24,266 nt of DNA from CAYLMG01 sp964464635 (GCA_964464635.1 CAYXGT010000039.1:1-24266), one strand, 5' to 3'; positions 1-7,759 are shown, numbered from the stretch's first letter. The notes: a model not told the origin generated them from the letters alone. Numbers and translations are program-made.

Positions 1-1
1 C

Positions 2-2653
2 CAAACTATCGCATACGGCCTCCTCTACACTGCTATAAGAAGTCATGTGAGTGGTGAGGGAAACAGAGTCTCAGCCGAGCAGGTTCAACAGCTTGTTCTG
101 CCAACTAATCCTTTTCTAAAAGAAGTGATGGAGAATTTTTTCAATATTGGTGCCCGTAAATGGGATAGTGAAAAGGAGATGATAACCGGCATCGATTTTG
201 ATGAGTTTGGCATCAATGAAATCATCACAACCTTAAAAGATGAAAGAACAGACTTTGATGCTATCCTGCGGGATTTCGGCAATAAAAATCCAAATGAAGA
301 CCCTGTTATTCATTTCTATGAGCTTTTTCTGAAGGAATATGATGCCCTCAAGCGTAAATCCAGAGGCGTTTATTATACTCCACGGCCGGTGGTCAGTTTT
401 ATCGTTCGAAGTGTGGACGAGGTGTTAAAACGTGATTTCAAGCTGCCACTCGGCCTTGCAGATACCACGACATGGGGACAGATGCACAAAAATAAACCTG
501 ACATTAAAATCCCTGACGGCGTAAATGATGATGATTTTTTTGTGCAGGTTCTCGATCCTGCTTTAGGGACAGGTACTTTTCTTGTCGAAACAATTGATTT
601 AATCCACAAAACAATGGAAGGCTATTGGCAGAAGCAGGGTAAAGGCGATAATGAAATCAAAAAGCTCTGGAATCGTTATGTGCCCGAATGTTTGCTTCCA
701 AGGCTTTACGGCTTTGAACTGATGATGGCTCCTTACGCCATTGCACATATGAAAATCGGCATTAAGCTGTATGAAACAGGTTATAAAAACTTTGAGAGAG
801 ATAAAAAGCGTGTTCAGGTCTATCTTACAAACACCCTTGAAGAAGCAGTTGATACTTCTGGATATCTTGACACCCTCGACCCAGCAATGGCTGCAGAAAC
901 CAAAAAGGCAAATGAAATCAAAAAGAAAAATTCTATTACCGTAATCATCGGTAATCCACCATATGCAAGCTTTGGTCAAATGAATCGGGGAAAATGGATT
1001 TCAAATCTTTTGGAGGATTATAAAAAAGGATTAAAAGAGAGAAAAATCAATATAGATGATGACTTTATTAAATTCATCCGTTTTGGGCATTGGAAGTTAG
1101 ACAAAGCCAAGCAAGGTATTTTTGCAATGATTACAAGTAATACTTTTATTGATGGTATAACACATCGTCAAATGCGTTGCTCTTTGTTAAAAACTCTTCA
1201 AGAATTATCGATTTATAATCTTCATGGCTCATACCGCAGAGGTGAAACCGATCCAGATGGCGGCAAAGACGAAAACGTTTTTGATATCTTACAAGGTGTG
1301 TCAATAAATGTCTTTGCGAAATACACTATGAATCCAAAAGTTCCGACATTAAGATATTGTGATTTATGGGGATCCCGGAAATATAAATTTTCAACTCTTA
1401 TGAGTAAAAACTTTAATAGTTTAAAATGGAGGAGATTTTCGCCATCAGAACCAAATTGGTTTTTCATTGAGAAGGATTCAAGTTTGGAGGCTGAATATTC
1501 TTTGTTTCAGAAAGTTCAAGATATTTTTCCACAAAATAGTGTCGGTATATTAACCAGTCGAGATGAATATGTTACAGATTACGATGAAAATGCTTTAGAA
1601 CAACGTATTAAGGATTTTTATAATCTTTCAATAAGCGATAAAGAGCTATGCAATAGATACCAAATTAGAGATAATATAACAGTCTCATTATCGTTAGGGC
1701 GAAGGCAATCAAAATTTGACGTTGATTTATTGGTAAAGTGTAATTATCGTCAGTTTGATAAGAAATACATCTATTATTCTAGATATGTAATTCACAGAAC
1801 ACGAGAAGAAACTCAAAAACATCTATTTAATGAGAATGTTTCTTTAATAACTTGCAGACAAGAAGTGAGCTTGCCATTTTGCCATGTTTTTTGTGCCATA
1901 GGATTAGTAGACGATTCTTGTTTATCAAATAAGTCAAGGGAAAGGGGATATGTGTTTCCTCTTTATCTTTACCCTGAGGAAGGTCATTTGCCAGATAGAA
2001 ACTGGCAGGCAGGTAAGAACGGCAGAACACCTAATCTTGAGCCAAAATTTGTCGAGCAGTTTGCTGAAAATACTGGTTTTGAATTTGTCTCTGACGGCAA
2101 TGGTAATCTAAAAAAGACCTTCGGGCCGGAGGATATTTTCAATTACATATATGCAATTTTGCACAGCCCGACCTATCGCAGCCGATACGCAGAGTTTCTT
2201 AAAATTGATTTTCCACGTATCCCAATCACAGCCAATGTCGATTTATTCCGGAAACTTGTCAGCTTGGGCGGTGAACTTATTAGCTTGCATCTACTGGAAT
2301 CTGATAAGCTAAATAATTATATAACTGCTTTTCCGGTAAAGGGCAATAATTTGGTAACAAAGGTAGGCGAAAAGGGGAGAACCTTAACTGAAGTGAAAGA
2401 CGGCAAAGGCAAACTATATATCAACAAAACCCAGTATTTTGACAAATTGCCCGAAGAGGTATGGAATTTTCACATTGGCGGCTATCAGGTCTGTTATAAA
2501 TGGCTTTATGACCGCAAAAAAGCCGGCCGAAAGCTTTCTAACGATGATATTGAGCATTATCACAAAATCGTTGTAGCTATTAACGAAACTATAAAAATCA
2601 TGAAACAAATCGACGAAACAATCGACACCCACGGCGGCTGGCCAATAAAATGA
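2..2653 (+). CDS. Type ISP-like restriction-modification protein, adenine-N6 methyltransferase part (5' end outside window)
   Basis: The frame is open from base 2 to the stop at 2651-2653, so the gene starts left of the window. The GTG at 47 is internal: the residues before it (QTIAYGLLYTA) match the helical segment that precedes the methylase domain in type ISP enzymes. Methylase motif I (DPALGTGTF) is at about 554-580 and motif IV (NPPY) at 953-964, the signature of N6-adenine DNA methyltransferases. About 1000-2150 would be the target recognition region, and the C-terminal part (from about 2200) is well conserved in style. Full type ISP proteins carry an N-terminal nuclease and helicase before this segment. 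Whether they are present here cannot be seen, so it could also be a stand-alone methylase. Expected role: methylating host DNA and, if the nuclease/helicase exists, cutting unmodified DNA. It sits 18 bases before two unknown genes on the same strand. Confidence 0.85.
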   Translation, partial: QTIAYGLLYTAIRSHVSGEGNRVSAEQVQQLVLPTNPFLKEVMENFFNIGARKWDSEKEMITGIDFDEFGINEIITTLKDERTDFDAILRDFGNKNPNEDPVIHFYELFLKEYDALKRKSRGVYYTPRPVVSFIVRSVDEVLKRDFKLPLGLADTTTWGQMHKNKPDIKIPDGVNDDDFFVQVLDPALGTGTFLVETIDLIHKTMEGYWQKQGKGDNEIKKLWNRYVPECLLPRLYGFELMMAPYAIAHMKIGIKLYETGYKNFERDKKRVQVYLTNTLEEAVDTSGYLDTLDPAMAAETKKANEIKKKNSITVIIGNPPYASFGQMNRGKWISNLLEDYKKGLKERKINIDDDFIKFIRFGHWKLDKAKQGIFAMITSNTFIDGITHRQMRCSLLKTLQELSIYNLHGSYRRGETDPDGGKDENVFDILQGVSINVFAKYTMNPKVPTLRYCDLWGSRKYKFSTLMSKNFNSLKWRRFSPSEPNWFFIEKDSSLEAEYSLFQKVQDIFPQNSVGILTSRDEYVTDYDENALEQRIKDFYNLSISDKELCNRYQIRDNITVSLSLGRRQSKFDVDLLVKCNYRQFDKKYIYYSRYVIHRTREETQKHLFNENVSLITCRQEVSLPFCHVFCAIGLVDDSCLSNKSRERGYVFPLYLYPEEGHLPDRNWQAGKNGRTPNLEPKFVEQFAENTGFEFVSDGNGNLKKTFGPEDIFNYIYAILHSPTYRSRYAEFLKIDFPRIPITANVDLFRKLVSLGGELISLHLLESDKLNNYITAFPVKGNNLVTKVGEKGRTLTEVKDGKGKLYINKTQYFDKLPEEVWNFHIGGYQVCYKWLYDRKKAGRKLSNDDIEHYHKIVVAINETIKIMKQIDETIDTHGGWPIK

Positions 2654-2671
2654 ATTTATGGGATTATTAAA

Positions 2672-3781
2672 ATGCCTCGACATCGTGGTTTGACGTTGCA
2701 CAAGTTTGTCAGTGCCATAGACCCTGAATTGTTGGAGCGATATTTTACAGAGAAGCTTCCGAAGGATACAAAATTACCCCAGCGTTTTACCATGAGTCCG
2801 ACGACGTTTGAAGTTTTTATGACTGACGCTCGAAATACTGAGGCCAAAGCCTTGCTCTTGGAGGACTTCCAAAAGATAAATGACATTTGTGAGAAGGCCA
2901 AAAATCATGTAGTCAAGGCATACCGGCAGTTTCAGATAACTTTGAAAGAAAGAGAAACGCCTGAAAATATGGCTATGAAACTCTTTCTTGACTACCCAGA
3001 TGCTTTTGACTATGCCTACACGTGGTTTTGCTACTACCATGCCTCCGGTAAAATGAGTCATCATCTAATTCCTGGTGACTTTAAAATTACAGAGAAAAAA
3101 CTTGAATCTTTCCTCGCGCAAACTAAAACATGGTTCAGAGGACTTGCCAAAGGTCCAGAGTGCGTGATTTCGCATTACATTGAGGAAGATTCAACTGTTA
3201 TCCTTATTAAGCACGGCAGCTATGTCCGGACAGTAGCCTATTGGAAAGAAGACAAGATTGAGATACAGTCCTTCCGCCCGGCCAGCGAAGATATTCTTTT
3301 ATATAATATGGAGATGGGCATTCTCTCAGTAAAGGCTTCCTTCCCAAAAGACCGAGAGCAATACATTAAGTCGTTCTGCAGTTGCATAATGGGCGATGAA
3401 TCCCTGGCTGAGAGCGAAGAACGAGATACTATTTACACATTGAAGCCATTACAGGATGGTTCTTTTAACTGGGAGGGAAACGAGAGCATAAAACAGATAA
3501 TACTGACGGAGGTTAAGCTCAGACTTCCAGGCAGCACCGAGCCAGTTATTAAGATAAGCTCTGGGAATGTGAGGATAACTTTAGCTGAGAGTGTGTCTGG
3601 TATCGGTCTCGATTCAGGGGAACTTACTTATGTCCATTTTCGTTTTATTCTTGATATTAACGGCAAGAGGCCAAAAGTATCCTTTATGATTGCTCCGCCA
3701 GATGTGAGCGATTTGGCCCAAAAGAAACACTCCGAAATAATCTCAGACTATCTCAAAGAGCAGGGGGTTAAACTGTTTTGA
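2672..3781 (+). CDS. Uncharacterised protein, first of a coupled gene pair beside the restriction gene
   Basis: A 369-residue soluble protein that I cannot assign to a named family. The ATG at 2672 lies 18 bases after the methylase stop; the ribosome site is weak (GGGATT), so translation may depend on the upstream gene. There is no signal peptide or membrane segment. The N-terminal third is charged and helical. The middle (about residues 165-235) is a beta-rich stretch containing FRPASEDILLYN and a following LSVKA segment. The last 130 residues alternate short beta-like segments and end in a KEQGVKLF helix. I recall similar proteins with an 'RPA.. D... Y....G.L...' pattern next to a Cys-rich partner in other mobile elements, but this is memory, not a search. 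It overlaps the next gene by 4 bases, which suggests equimolar production and a shared job, perhaps with the methylase in a defence module. Confidence 0.8.
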   Translation: MPRHRGLTLHKFVSAIDPELLERYFTEKLPKDTKLPQRFTMSPTTFEVFMTDARNTEAKALLLEDFQKINDICEKAKNHVVKAYRQFQITLKERETPENMAMKLFLDYPDAFDYAYTWFCYYHASGKMSHHLIPGDFKITEKKLESFLAQTKTWFRGLAKGPECVISHYIEEDSTVILIKHGSYVRTVAYWKEDKIEIQSFRPASEDILLYNMEMGILSVKASFPKDREQYIKSFCSCIMGDESLAESEERDTIYTLKPLQDGSFNWEGNESIKQIILTEVKLRLPGSTEPVIKISSGNVRITLAESVSGIGLDSGELTYVHFRFILDINGKRPKVSFMIAPPDVSDLAQKKHSEIISDYLKEQGVKLF

Positions 3782-4818
3782 TTGCTTGGTTATTGAAAGA
3801 GTTAGAAAAGAATCCCACAAGCCTTTTCCGCAAAGCTGATTTGCTCAAGAAATCAAAGGCACGATTTGAGAAACTAAAGCAAAAAGGATTTCTGACTTAT
3901 TACCAGACTTCTGACAGCCACGAAACGTATCCATGTAATCTTCCCTGCCCCAATGCCTGCCCTATGGAAGTTGTTCCAATGGAGGGAAAGCTTTTCGCTA
4001 TTTGTCCACGGGACAGCGAAATAAGTCCAATTCCATTAGATAGGAACGAACTGGATAAATACGCATTTTGTATAGAGAAGTTCTTGGAACAGGTGCGCAT
4101 GGCCAATAAGCTTGGTGGAGTACTTCATAGGATAGATAAGGACTACTTGTACTTTGGTTACATGACATACAAAGGTCATCGGGTGGATTTTATCTTCGGT
4201 TTCACAATTACTCGCAAGAGCGTGTTGGAGCTTACCGGCTTGAAACGTTTTTGCGCAGATGATGATTTCCTCGTCGTTTTCAGCCCGGTCTCGGTAATTG
4301 AGGATGTATCCCTAAAGAGGGAATTAGATCGTGAGAGAGTTGTCCAGACATCTTTTACCTCATCTCTGAACTTTCAGACTTATCAGCTTTTTCTTGAAAA
4401 GCTTCTTTCAGGAGCGATAGCACGAGAGGGCGCAGAAACAGAACAGAAACCGCAGGCGAAAACACAGGAGTGGTCTGAAGTATCTCTTGATATTATAGAC
4501 GATGAAACCGTAAGATATAAAATTGGCAAGGACAACTGGCAGAGAGCCAACTATGCAGAACTTGGCTTTAAGAACAAACTAAAAGGTCTGCCAAACAAGC
4601 TCTGGGGGATATTCAAGACATTGGCGGAAAACTGCAAGGACCAGGTTATTGAGTTCAGAACAGCTAAGAACATCAGCAAGGACATCGACCGAATCTGCGG
4701 AACACTGAAAGCGTTCTTTGGGCCACAGGATAGACCTATACGTTACAACAAGAAAAACAAAATCTGGAATATTGCGTTCAGGCTTACATTCAAGTCACAG
4801 GATTCAAAAGATTCCTAA
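3778..4818 (+). CDS. Uncharacterised Cys-rich protein with winged-helix-like C-terminus
   Basis: A 346-residue protein starting with TTG in a TTGA overlap with the previous stop; a GGGGG run lies 10 bases upstream. Near the N-terminus four cysteines (C53, C57, C61, C76, spacing C-x3-C-x3-C-x14-C) form a plausible zinc site, with PCPNACPMEV as its core, followed by an IPLD...L..Y segment. Residues 205-235 are a low-complexity linker rich in Glu, Gln and Lys. The C-terminal ~90 residues (LWGIFKTLAENC ... NISKDIDRICGTLKAFFG ... PIRYNKKNKIWNIAFRL) look like a winged helix with a recognition helix and a beta wing. This suggests DNA binding, as inference. No catalytic motif is visible. The tight coupling to the 2672-3781 gene and position behind a restriction gene suggest a regulator or sensor in a defence cassette; a transcription factor for the element is an alternative. 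Confidence 0.8.
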   Translation: MIAWLLKELEKNPTSLFRKADLLKKSKARFEKLKQKGFLTYYQTSDSHETYPCNLPCPNACPMEVVPMEGKLFAICPRDSEISPIPLDRNELDKYAFCIEKFLEQVRMANKLGGVLHRIDKDYLYFGYMTYKGHRVDFIFGFTITRKSVLELTGLKRFCADDDFLVVFSPVSVIEDVSLKRELDRERVVQTSFTSSLNFQTYQLFLEKLLSGAIAREGAETEQKPQAKTQEWSEVSLDIIDDETVRYKIGKDNWQRANYAELGFKNKLKGLPNKLWGIFKTLAENCKDQVIEFRTAKNISKDIDRICGTLKAFFGPQDRPIRYNKKNKIWNIAFRLTFKSQDSKDS

Positions 4819-4834
4819 AACGAAATTTCGTTTT
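4817..4834 (+). terminator. Perfect palindrome at the end of the restriction/unknown operon, possible weak terminator
   Basis: AAAACGAAATTTCGTTTT is a perfect 18-base palindrome overlapping the TAA stop of the preceding gene and ending in four T. It can fold as an AT-rich hairpin with an AATT loop. The stem is GC-poor, so termination would be weak; it may instead be a protein-binding site. Confidence 0.35.
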
Positions 4835-5126
4835 GCCACTCCTAAAATAACACTTCTTAAAAGAATATATTTGTTCAACAGGTGTCATTCATTAGATTTG
4901 CTGTTTTCCTAAGCAAAACAATAACTTGCGCCATTCGGAGCAATCCCAACTGCTAATAGATGTCACCTTTATTTACTTTATTTTTATATTATCTGCCGAA
5001 AACGATGAAATTTCGCCATTAGAGGGTGTAAGGCTATGAAGGTTACGTAATGACCTCAACAAGCACTTATTAGAGCTTGTTATGCCTATTTTGAAACAAG
5101 GTGTTTTTAAGCAAGGAGTTTTTGAA
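4819..5126. other. 308-base intergenic region before the AlpA-like gene
   Basis: No convincing gene is present. It is AT-rich. It holds the palindrome at 4817-4834, an 8-base palindrome TTACGTAA at 5043-5050, a stem-loop at 5058-5081, and an imperfect 15-base direct repeat (AAGGTGTTTTT at 5098-5108, AAGGAGTTTTT at 5113-5123), the second copy of which supplies the ribosome site of the next gene. This is probably the control region of the replication/regulation operon. I found no clear -35/-10 pair. Confidence 0.6.
5058..5081 (+). promoter_or_regulatory. Stem-loop AACAAGC/GCTTGTT upstream of the AlpA-like gene
   Basis: AACAAGC (5058-5064) and GCTTGTT (5075-5081) are a perfect 7-base inverted repeat with a 10-base loop. 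It lies 45 bases before the ATG at 5127, so it may be a leader hairpin or an operator for the AlpA-like or XRE regulator. No T-run follows, so it is unlikely to be a terminator. Confidence 0.35.
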
Positions 5127-5351
5127 ATGTTACAAACACAAACAGAAAAATTACTGACAGCTAAAGCATTAGGCCAGATGTTGAGCTTGAGCAAACGTCA
5201 AGTCTTCAGACTCAACGGTTGTGGGAAGATTCCTGCGCCCATTCGCATCGGCGGTTCTGTCCGCTGGGCAGAAAGCACAATTGCGGCTTGGCTCAAGGTT
5301 GGCGCACCCGATAGGAAGACTTTTGAAGCAATGCAGGAGGTTTATAAATGA
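5127..5351 (+). CDS. AlpA-like / excisionase-type helix-turn-helix DNA-binding protein
   Basis: A 74-residue protein. I choose the ATG at 5127 because AAGGAG lies at 5113-5118 with an 8-base spacer; an upstream in-frame ATG at 5082 has no such site. Residues 10-60 match the MerR-like winged helix of AlpA and phage excisionases: LLTAKALGQMLSLSKRQVFRL is the helix-turn-helix, PIRIGGSVRW the wing, and STIAAWL the last helix. Such proteins regulate integrase or excision genes, or act as recombination directionality factors, by bending att or promoter DNA. It overlaps the next gene by ATGA at 5348-5351, so it heads a three-gene coupled unit. Excisionase or transcriptional activator cannot be told apart from the sequence. 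Confidence 0.82.
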   Translation: MLQTQTEKLLTAKALGQMLSLSKRQVFRLNGCGKIPAPIRIGGSVRWAESTIAAWLKVGAPDRKTFEAMQEVYK

Positions 5352-5728
5352 CCACAAAAACAAGAGAGACCACTGCCTCCCCAAAGGCAATGGCCAAAAC
5401 GCAAATTACACAACAACAAGAATATCGCACAGAAACCTCGAAGTCAATATCAAAACGCCAGGAACAGATTGCCAAAAGGTTAGCGGATATACCCAAAATC
5501 TACCGGCGTATCTATGAACAGGCGGTAAAAGGTAAGAGCCGAAAGGCTGCTATCCACGCCTTTTGCCTTGAATGCGTCTGCTGGCAGAAAGAAGAAGTCA
5601 GAAGGTGCAGCGATTTTGGCTGCGCCCTATATGCTTTAAGACCTTATCAGGAAGGTGCAAACCATAGCGATAATCGGCCTGGTTCTGCGCCAGAATCGCA
5701 AGACTTGGCAGGGGGTAGGCTGCGATGA
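5348..5728 (+). CDS. Small Cys-rich (zinc-finger-like) mobile-element protein, function unknown
   Basis: A 126-residue protein beginning in an ATGA overlap with the AlpA-like gene and ending in an ATGA overlap with the ATPase gene. The N-terminal 45 residues are polar and likely disordered. Residues 46-110 hold the conserved part: RRIYEQAVKGKSRKAAIHAF, then CLECVCWQ ... VRRCSDFGCALYALRPY, with CxxCxC and CxxxxC pairs that could bind zinc. The 'EVRRC...GC.LY..RPY' pattern is one I recall from small proteins in prophage-like regions, always of unknown role. The C-terminal 25 residues are Gly/Ser/Pro-rich and weakly conserved in style. Its place between a DNA-binding protein and a primase/helicase-like ATPase suggests a role in DNA transactions of the element, as inference. 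Confidence 0.75.
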   Translation: MTTKTRETTASPKAMAKTQITQQQEYRTETSKSISKRQEQIAKRLADIPKIYRRIYEQAVKGKSRKAAIHAFCLECVCWQKEEVRRCSDFGCALYALRPYQEGANHSDNRPGSAPESQDLAGGRLR

Positions 5729-7293
5729 GCAAAATTGTAAAGAATTATGATTACAGGGATGAGCAAGGCCGGTTATTGTTTCAGGTTGTTCGATTTGAAC
5801 CTAAAGACTTCAGTCAGCGGAGACCTGATGGTAAGGACGGTTGGATATGGAATCTGAACGGTGTTCGGCGTGTGCCTTATCGGCTGCCAGAACTGACAGA
5901 GTTTTCGATGCAGGAATGGATCGTAATTGCAGAGGGAGAAAAAGATTGCGACCGACTCTATGAATTAGGGTTTATCGCAACTACCTGTCCGATGGGAGCT
6001 GGTAAGTGGCTAAACGAATACAATAAGTATTTTGAAGGCCGACTTGTCGTTATTATTCCCGATAACGATAGTGCTGGCAAAAAGCAGGCTGAGCAGGTTG
6101 CAAACTCTCTATATGGTACAGCGGGTGAGGTGAGAATTGTCGAACTGCAAGGGCTACCGGATAAGGGCGATATAAGCGACTGGTTTGACACAGGACACGA
6201 TAAAGCTGAGCTAATAAGGCTAATCGACCAGACAAAACCGTTTGAGCCAGACTTAACAGATGCCTCACGTCCGATTGTGGTGTTTCTTGCTGACGTTAAA
6301 CCATTGCCGATTGACTGGCTTTGGTTCAATAGGATACCGCTGGGTATGTTGACACTTGTTTTGGGTGACCCCGGACTTGGCAAGAGTTTCTTGACGCTTT
6401 ATATGGCGTCGAGGGTATCGACCGGCGGAGCATGGCCGGATAGAGATGGGATACCGGACAATTGTGCGCCGAAGGGTTCAGTTGTCATACTTACCGCCGA
6501 AGATGATTTAGCACACGTTGTCCGTCCTCGGCTCGATGCTCTGGGAGCAGACGCGACCAAGATTGTCGCGATTGAGGGTGTGAAGATAAAAGATGAGAAG
6601 GACCGCGAACACTGCGAATACTTTAATCTGCAACGAGACCTGTCAGCACTCCAACAAGCCGTCAGAAGCCAAAGGGATACAAAACTGGTTGTCATAGACC
6701 CTTTGAGCGCGTATTTGGGCGGAAGGATTGATTCACACAAAGACGCGGATGTTCGCAGCGTCCTGCACCCGCTGGTCGAACTGGCAGAACAATGCGGCGT
6801 GGCCGTTATCTGCGTGTCGCACTTGAATAAAAATGCAAGCGGTAAAGCATTGTATCGGGCAATGGGTTCACTGGCCTTCTTAGCTGCTGCGAGGACGTGT
6901 TGGCTTGTAACTACTGACCCAAATGACCAGGACAGCAAACGCCGACTTCTTACTCCCGCAAAACATAATGTTCTTATCGAACCGACAGGTTTAGCTTTTG
7001 AGATTGTTGACAGCAAGGTGGTTTTTGAGAATGAGCCGCTTGATATAACCGCTGATGAAGCTCTTGGAACGACCAGCACAATCGAGGCCCCGGCACTGAA
7101 TCAGGCAAAGCAATGGTTGTCCGAACAGTTGACGCCGGGCAAGTCGATGTCCGCAACAGAGGTTTACCGACTGGCGGACGAGCTTGGGATAAGCAAACGG
7201 ACTTTAGAACGGGCAAAAAGAGAGCTTCACATAGTTAGCTACCCGCTGTCAGTGGAAGGCAAAAAGGTATGGTTTTGGGAGACAGAACAATGA
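5725..7293 (+). CDS. TOPRIM plus RecA-like ATPase, replication protein of the mobile element
   Basis: A 522-residue protein. Residues 65-150 form a TOPRIM domain: the catalytic Glu region is AEGEKDC (E70, E72) and the acidic motif is IPDND (D113, D115). Residues 185-430 form a RecA/AAA_25-like ATPase: Walker A GDPGLGKS (214-221), a TAED box near 257-260, and Walker B VVIDPLSAY with D325. Residues 460-522 are a winged-helix-like tail (SATEVYRLADELGISKRTLERA). This layout is typical of phage and plasmid replication proteins of the primase-helicase/RepA type, acting on element DNA in the cytoplasm. The usual N-terminal CHC2 zinc finger of such primases is missing; the protein begins directly with a 60-residue beta-rich segment. 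The start at 5725 overlaps the upstream stop (ATGA). An iteron-like repeat zone lies directly downstream. Confidence 0.88.
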   Translation: MSKIVKNYDYRDEQGRLLFQVVRFEPKDFSQRRPDGKDGWIWNLNGVRRVPYRLPELTEFSMQEWIVIAEGEKDCDRLYELGFIATTCPMGAGKWLNEYNKYFEGRLVVIIPDNDSAGKKQAEQVANSLYGTAGEVRIVELQGLPDKGDISDWFDTGHDKAELIRLIDQTKPFEPDLTDASRPIVVFLADVKPLPIDWLWFNRIPLGMLTLVLGDPGLGKSFLTLYMASRVSTGGAWPDRDGIPDNCAPKGSVVILTAEDDLAHVVRPRLDALGADATKIVAIEGVKIKDEKDREHCEYFNLQRDLSALQQAVRSQRDTKLVVIDPLSAYLGGRIDSHKDADVRSVLHPLVELAEQCGVAVICVSHLNKNASGKALYRAMGSLAFLAAARTCWLVTTDPNDQDSKRRLLTPAKHNVLIEPTGLAFEIVDSKVVFENEPLDITADEALGTTSTIEAPALNQAKQWLSEQLTPGKSMSATEVYRLADELGISKRTLERAKRELHIVSYPLSVEGKKVWFWETEQ

Positions 7294-7445
7294 AGGTTGC
7301 CATGCTTGACATAGTGGCGAAAGTTGGCGATGTTTGGCAACCTTGCGATTTTACGCTAAAATCGCAACATCACCAACCCATTGTTACAATAAAAACCCAA
7401 CATCGCCAAAGATTGCCAGACCACCAAGCTTTTAACGTGTGGCGA
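7293..7445. repeat. Dense inverted/iteron-like repeat zone, candidate origin or structured RNA
   Basis: Several repeats interlock directly after the ATPase stop. AAGGTTGCCA (7293-7302) pairs with TGGCAACCTT (7335-7344). TTGCGATTTTA (7343-7353) pairs with TAAAATCGCAA (7357-7367) around a CGC loop. TTGGCGATGTT (7324-7334) pairs perfectly with AACATCGCCAA (7399-7409), and with one mismatch with AACATCACCAA (7366-7376). The core TGGCGA/TCGCCA occurs at 7315, 7325, 7403 and 7440, with a variant at 7370. An AT-rich stretch follows at about 7490-7520. Iterons next to an AT-rich tract behind a replication gene fit an origin of replication; a folded RNA is the alternative. Confidence 0.6.
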
Positions 7446-7521
7446 AGTGGAAGGAAGTTGGGGACGCGGGTGAGGAAGCGAATGCGTTGCGAAAAAAATT
7501 TTAGAAAAATCTCATTTTCTT

Positions 7522-7537
7522 GTTGACGAGCGTCAAC
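7522..7537 (+). promoter_or_regulatory. Operator-like palindrome over the -35 of the XRE regulator
   Basis: GTTGACG-AG-CGTCAAC is a perfect 7-base inverted repeat with a 2-base spacer that contains the -35 hexamer TTGACG. Its symmetry and place suggest a dimeric repressor site, most simply for the XRE-type protein encoded at 7558 (autoregulation). Confidence 0.6.
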
Positions 7538-7550
7538 AGGTTGTTATAAT
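7523..7550 (+). promoter_or_regulatory. Sigma-70-type promoter of the XRE regulator and integrase
   Basis: TTGACG (7523-7528), a 16-base spacer and a consensus TATAAT (7545-7550) form a strong promoter. Transcription would start at about 7557, next to the ATG at 7558, so the mRNA may be leaderless. No ribosome site is seen between -10 and the ATG. Confidence 0.75.
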
Positions 7551-7557
7551 GTAGTAT

Positions 7558-7755
7558 ATGATAATCGAGGAAATAAGAAAGAGAATAAAGACTTCTGGCA
7601 AAAGTATGAATCAAATCGGCAGAGAAACAGGTATAGACAAAGCCGCGCTTAGCCGGATAATGCAGGGCGGAAGCTGCAAAGCTGAAACTGCTGATACTTT
7701 GCTCAATTATTTTGGGTTGACAATTACCAAAAAGAAAAGCAAGAAATCGAGGTGA
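7558..7755 (+). CDS. XRE/Cro-type helix-turn-helix regulator
   Basis: A 65-residue protein. Residues 5-55 are a classical HTH_3 domain: IRKRIKTSGKSMNQIGRETGIDKAALSRIMQG, with the turn around TGIDK and the recognition helix AALSRIM, then a helix TADTLLNYFGL. The tail is basic (KKKSKKSR). Such proteins bind palindromic operators as dimers, and one covers its own promoter at 7522-7537. The gene lies 4 bases before the integrase, so it probably controls integrase expression and so the excised or integrated state of the element. The ATG at 7558 is the first possible start after the promoter and lacks a Shine-Dalgarno sequence, consistent with leaderless translation. Confidence 0.85.
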   Translation: MIIEEIRKRIKTSGKSMNQIGRETGIDKAALSRIMQGGSCKAETADTLLNYFGLTITKKKSKKSR

Positions 7756-7759
7756 TATT

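Noticed and set aside
47..49. GTG at 47 as the true start of the methylase gene
   Set aside because: The frame is open to base 2 and the upstream residues match the family, so the gene begins outside the window.
7290..7526. Reading frame of 78 codons starting in an ATGA overlap with the ATPase stop
   Set aside because: The overlap fits the style of the operon, but the frame covers the inverted-repeat zone and an AT-rich tract, its protein is low in recognisable structure, and it has no clear ribosome site. I treat the zone as non-coding; a real gene is not excluded.
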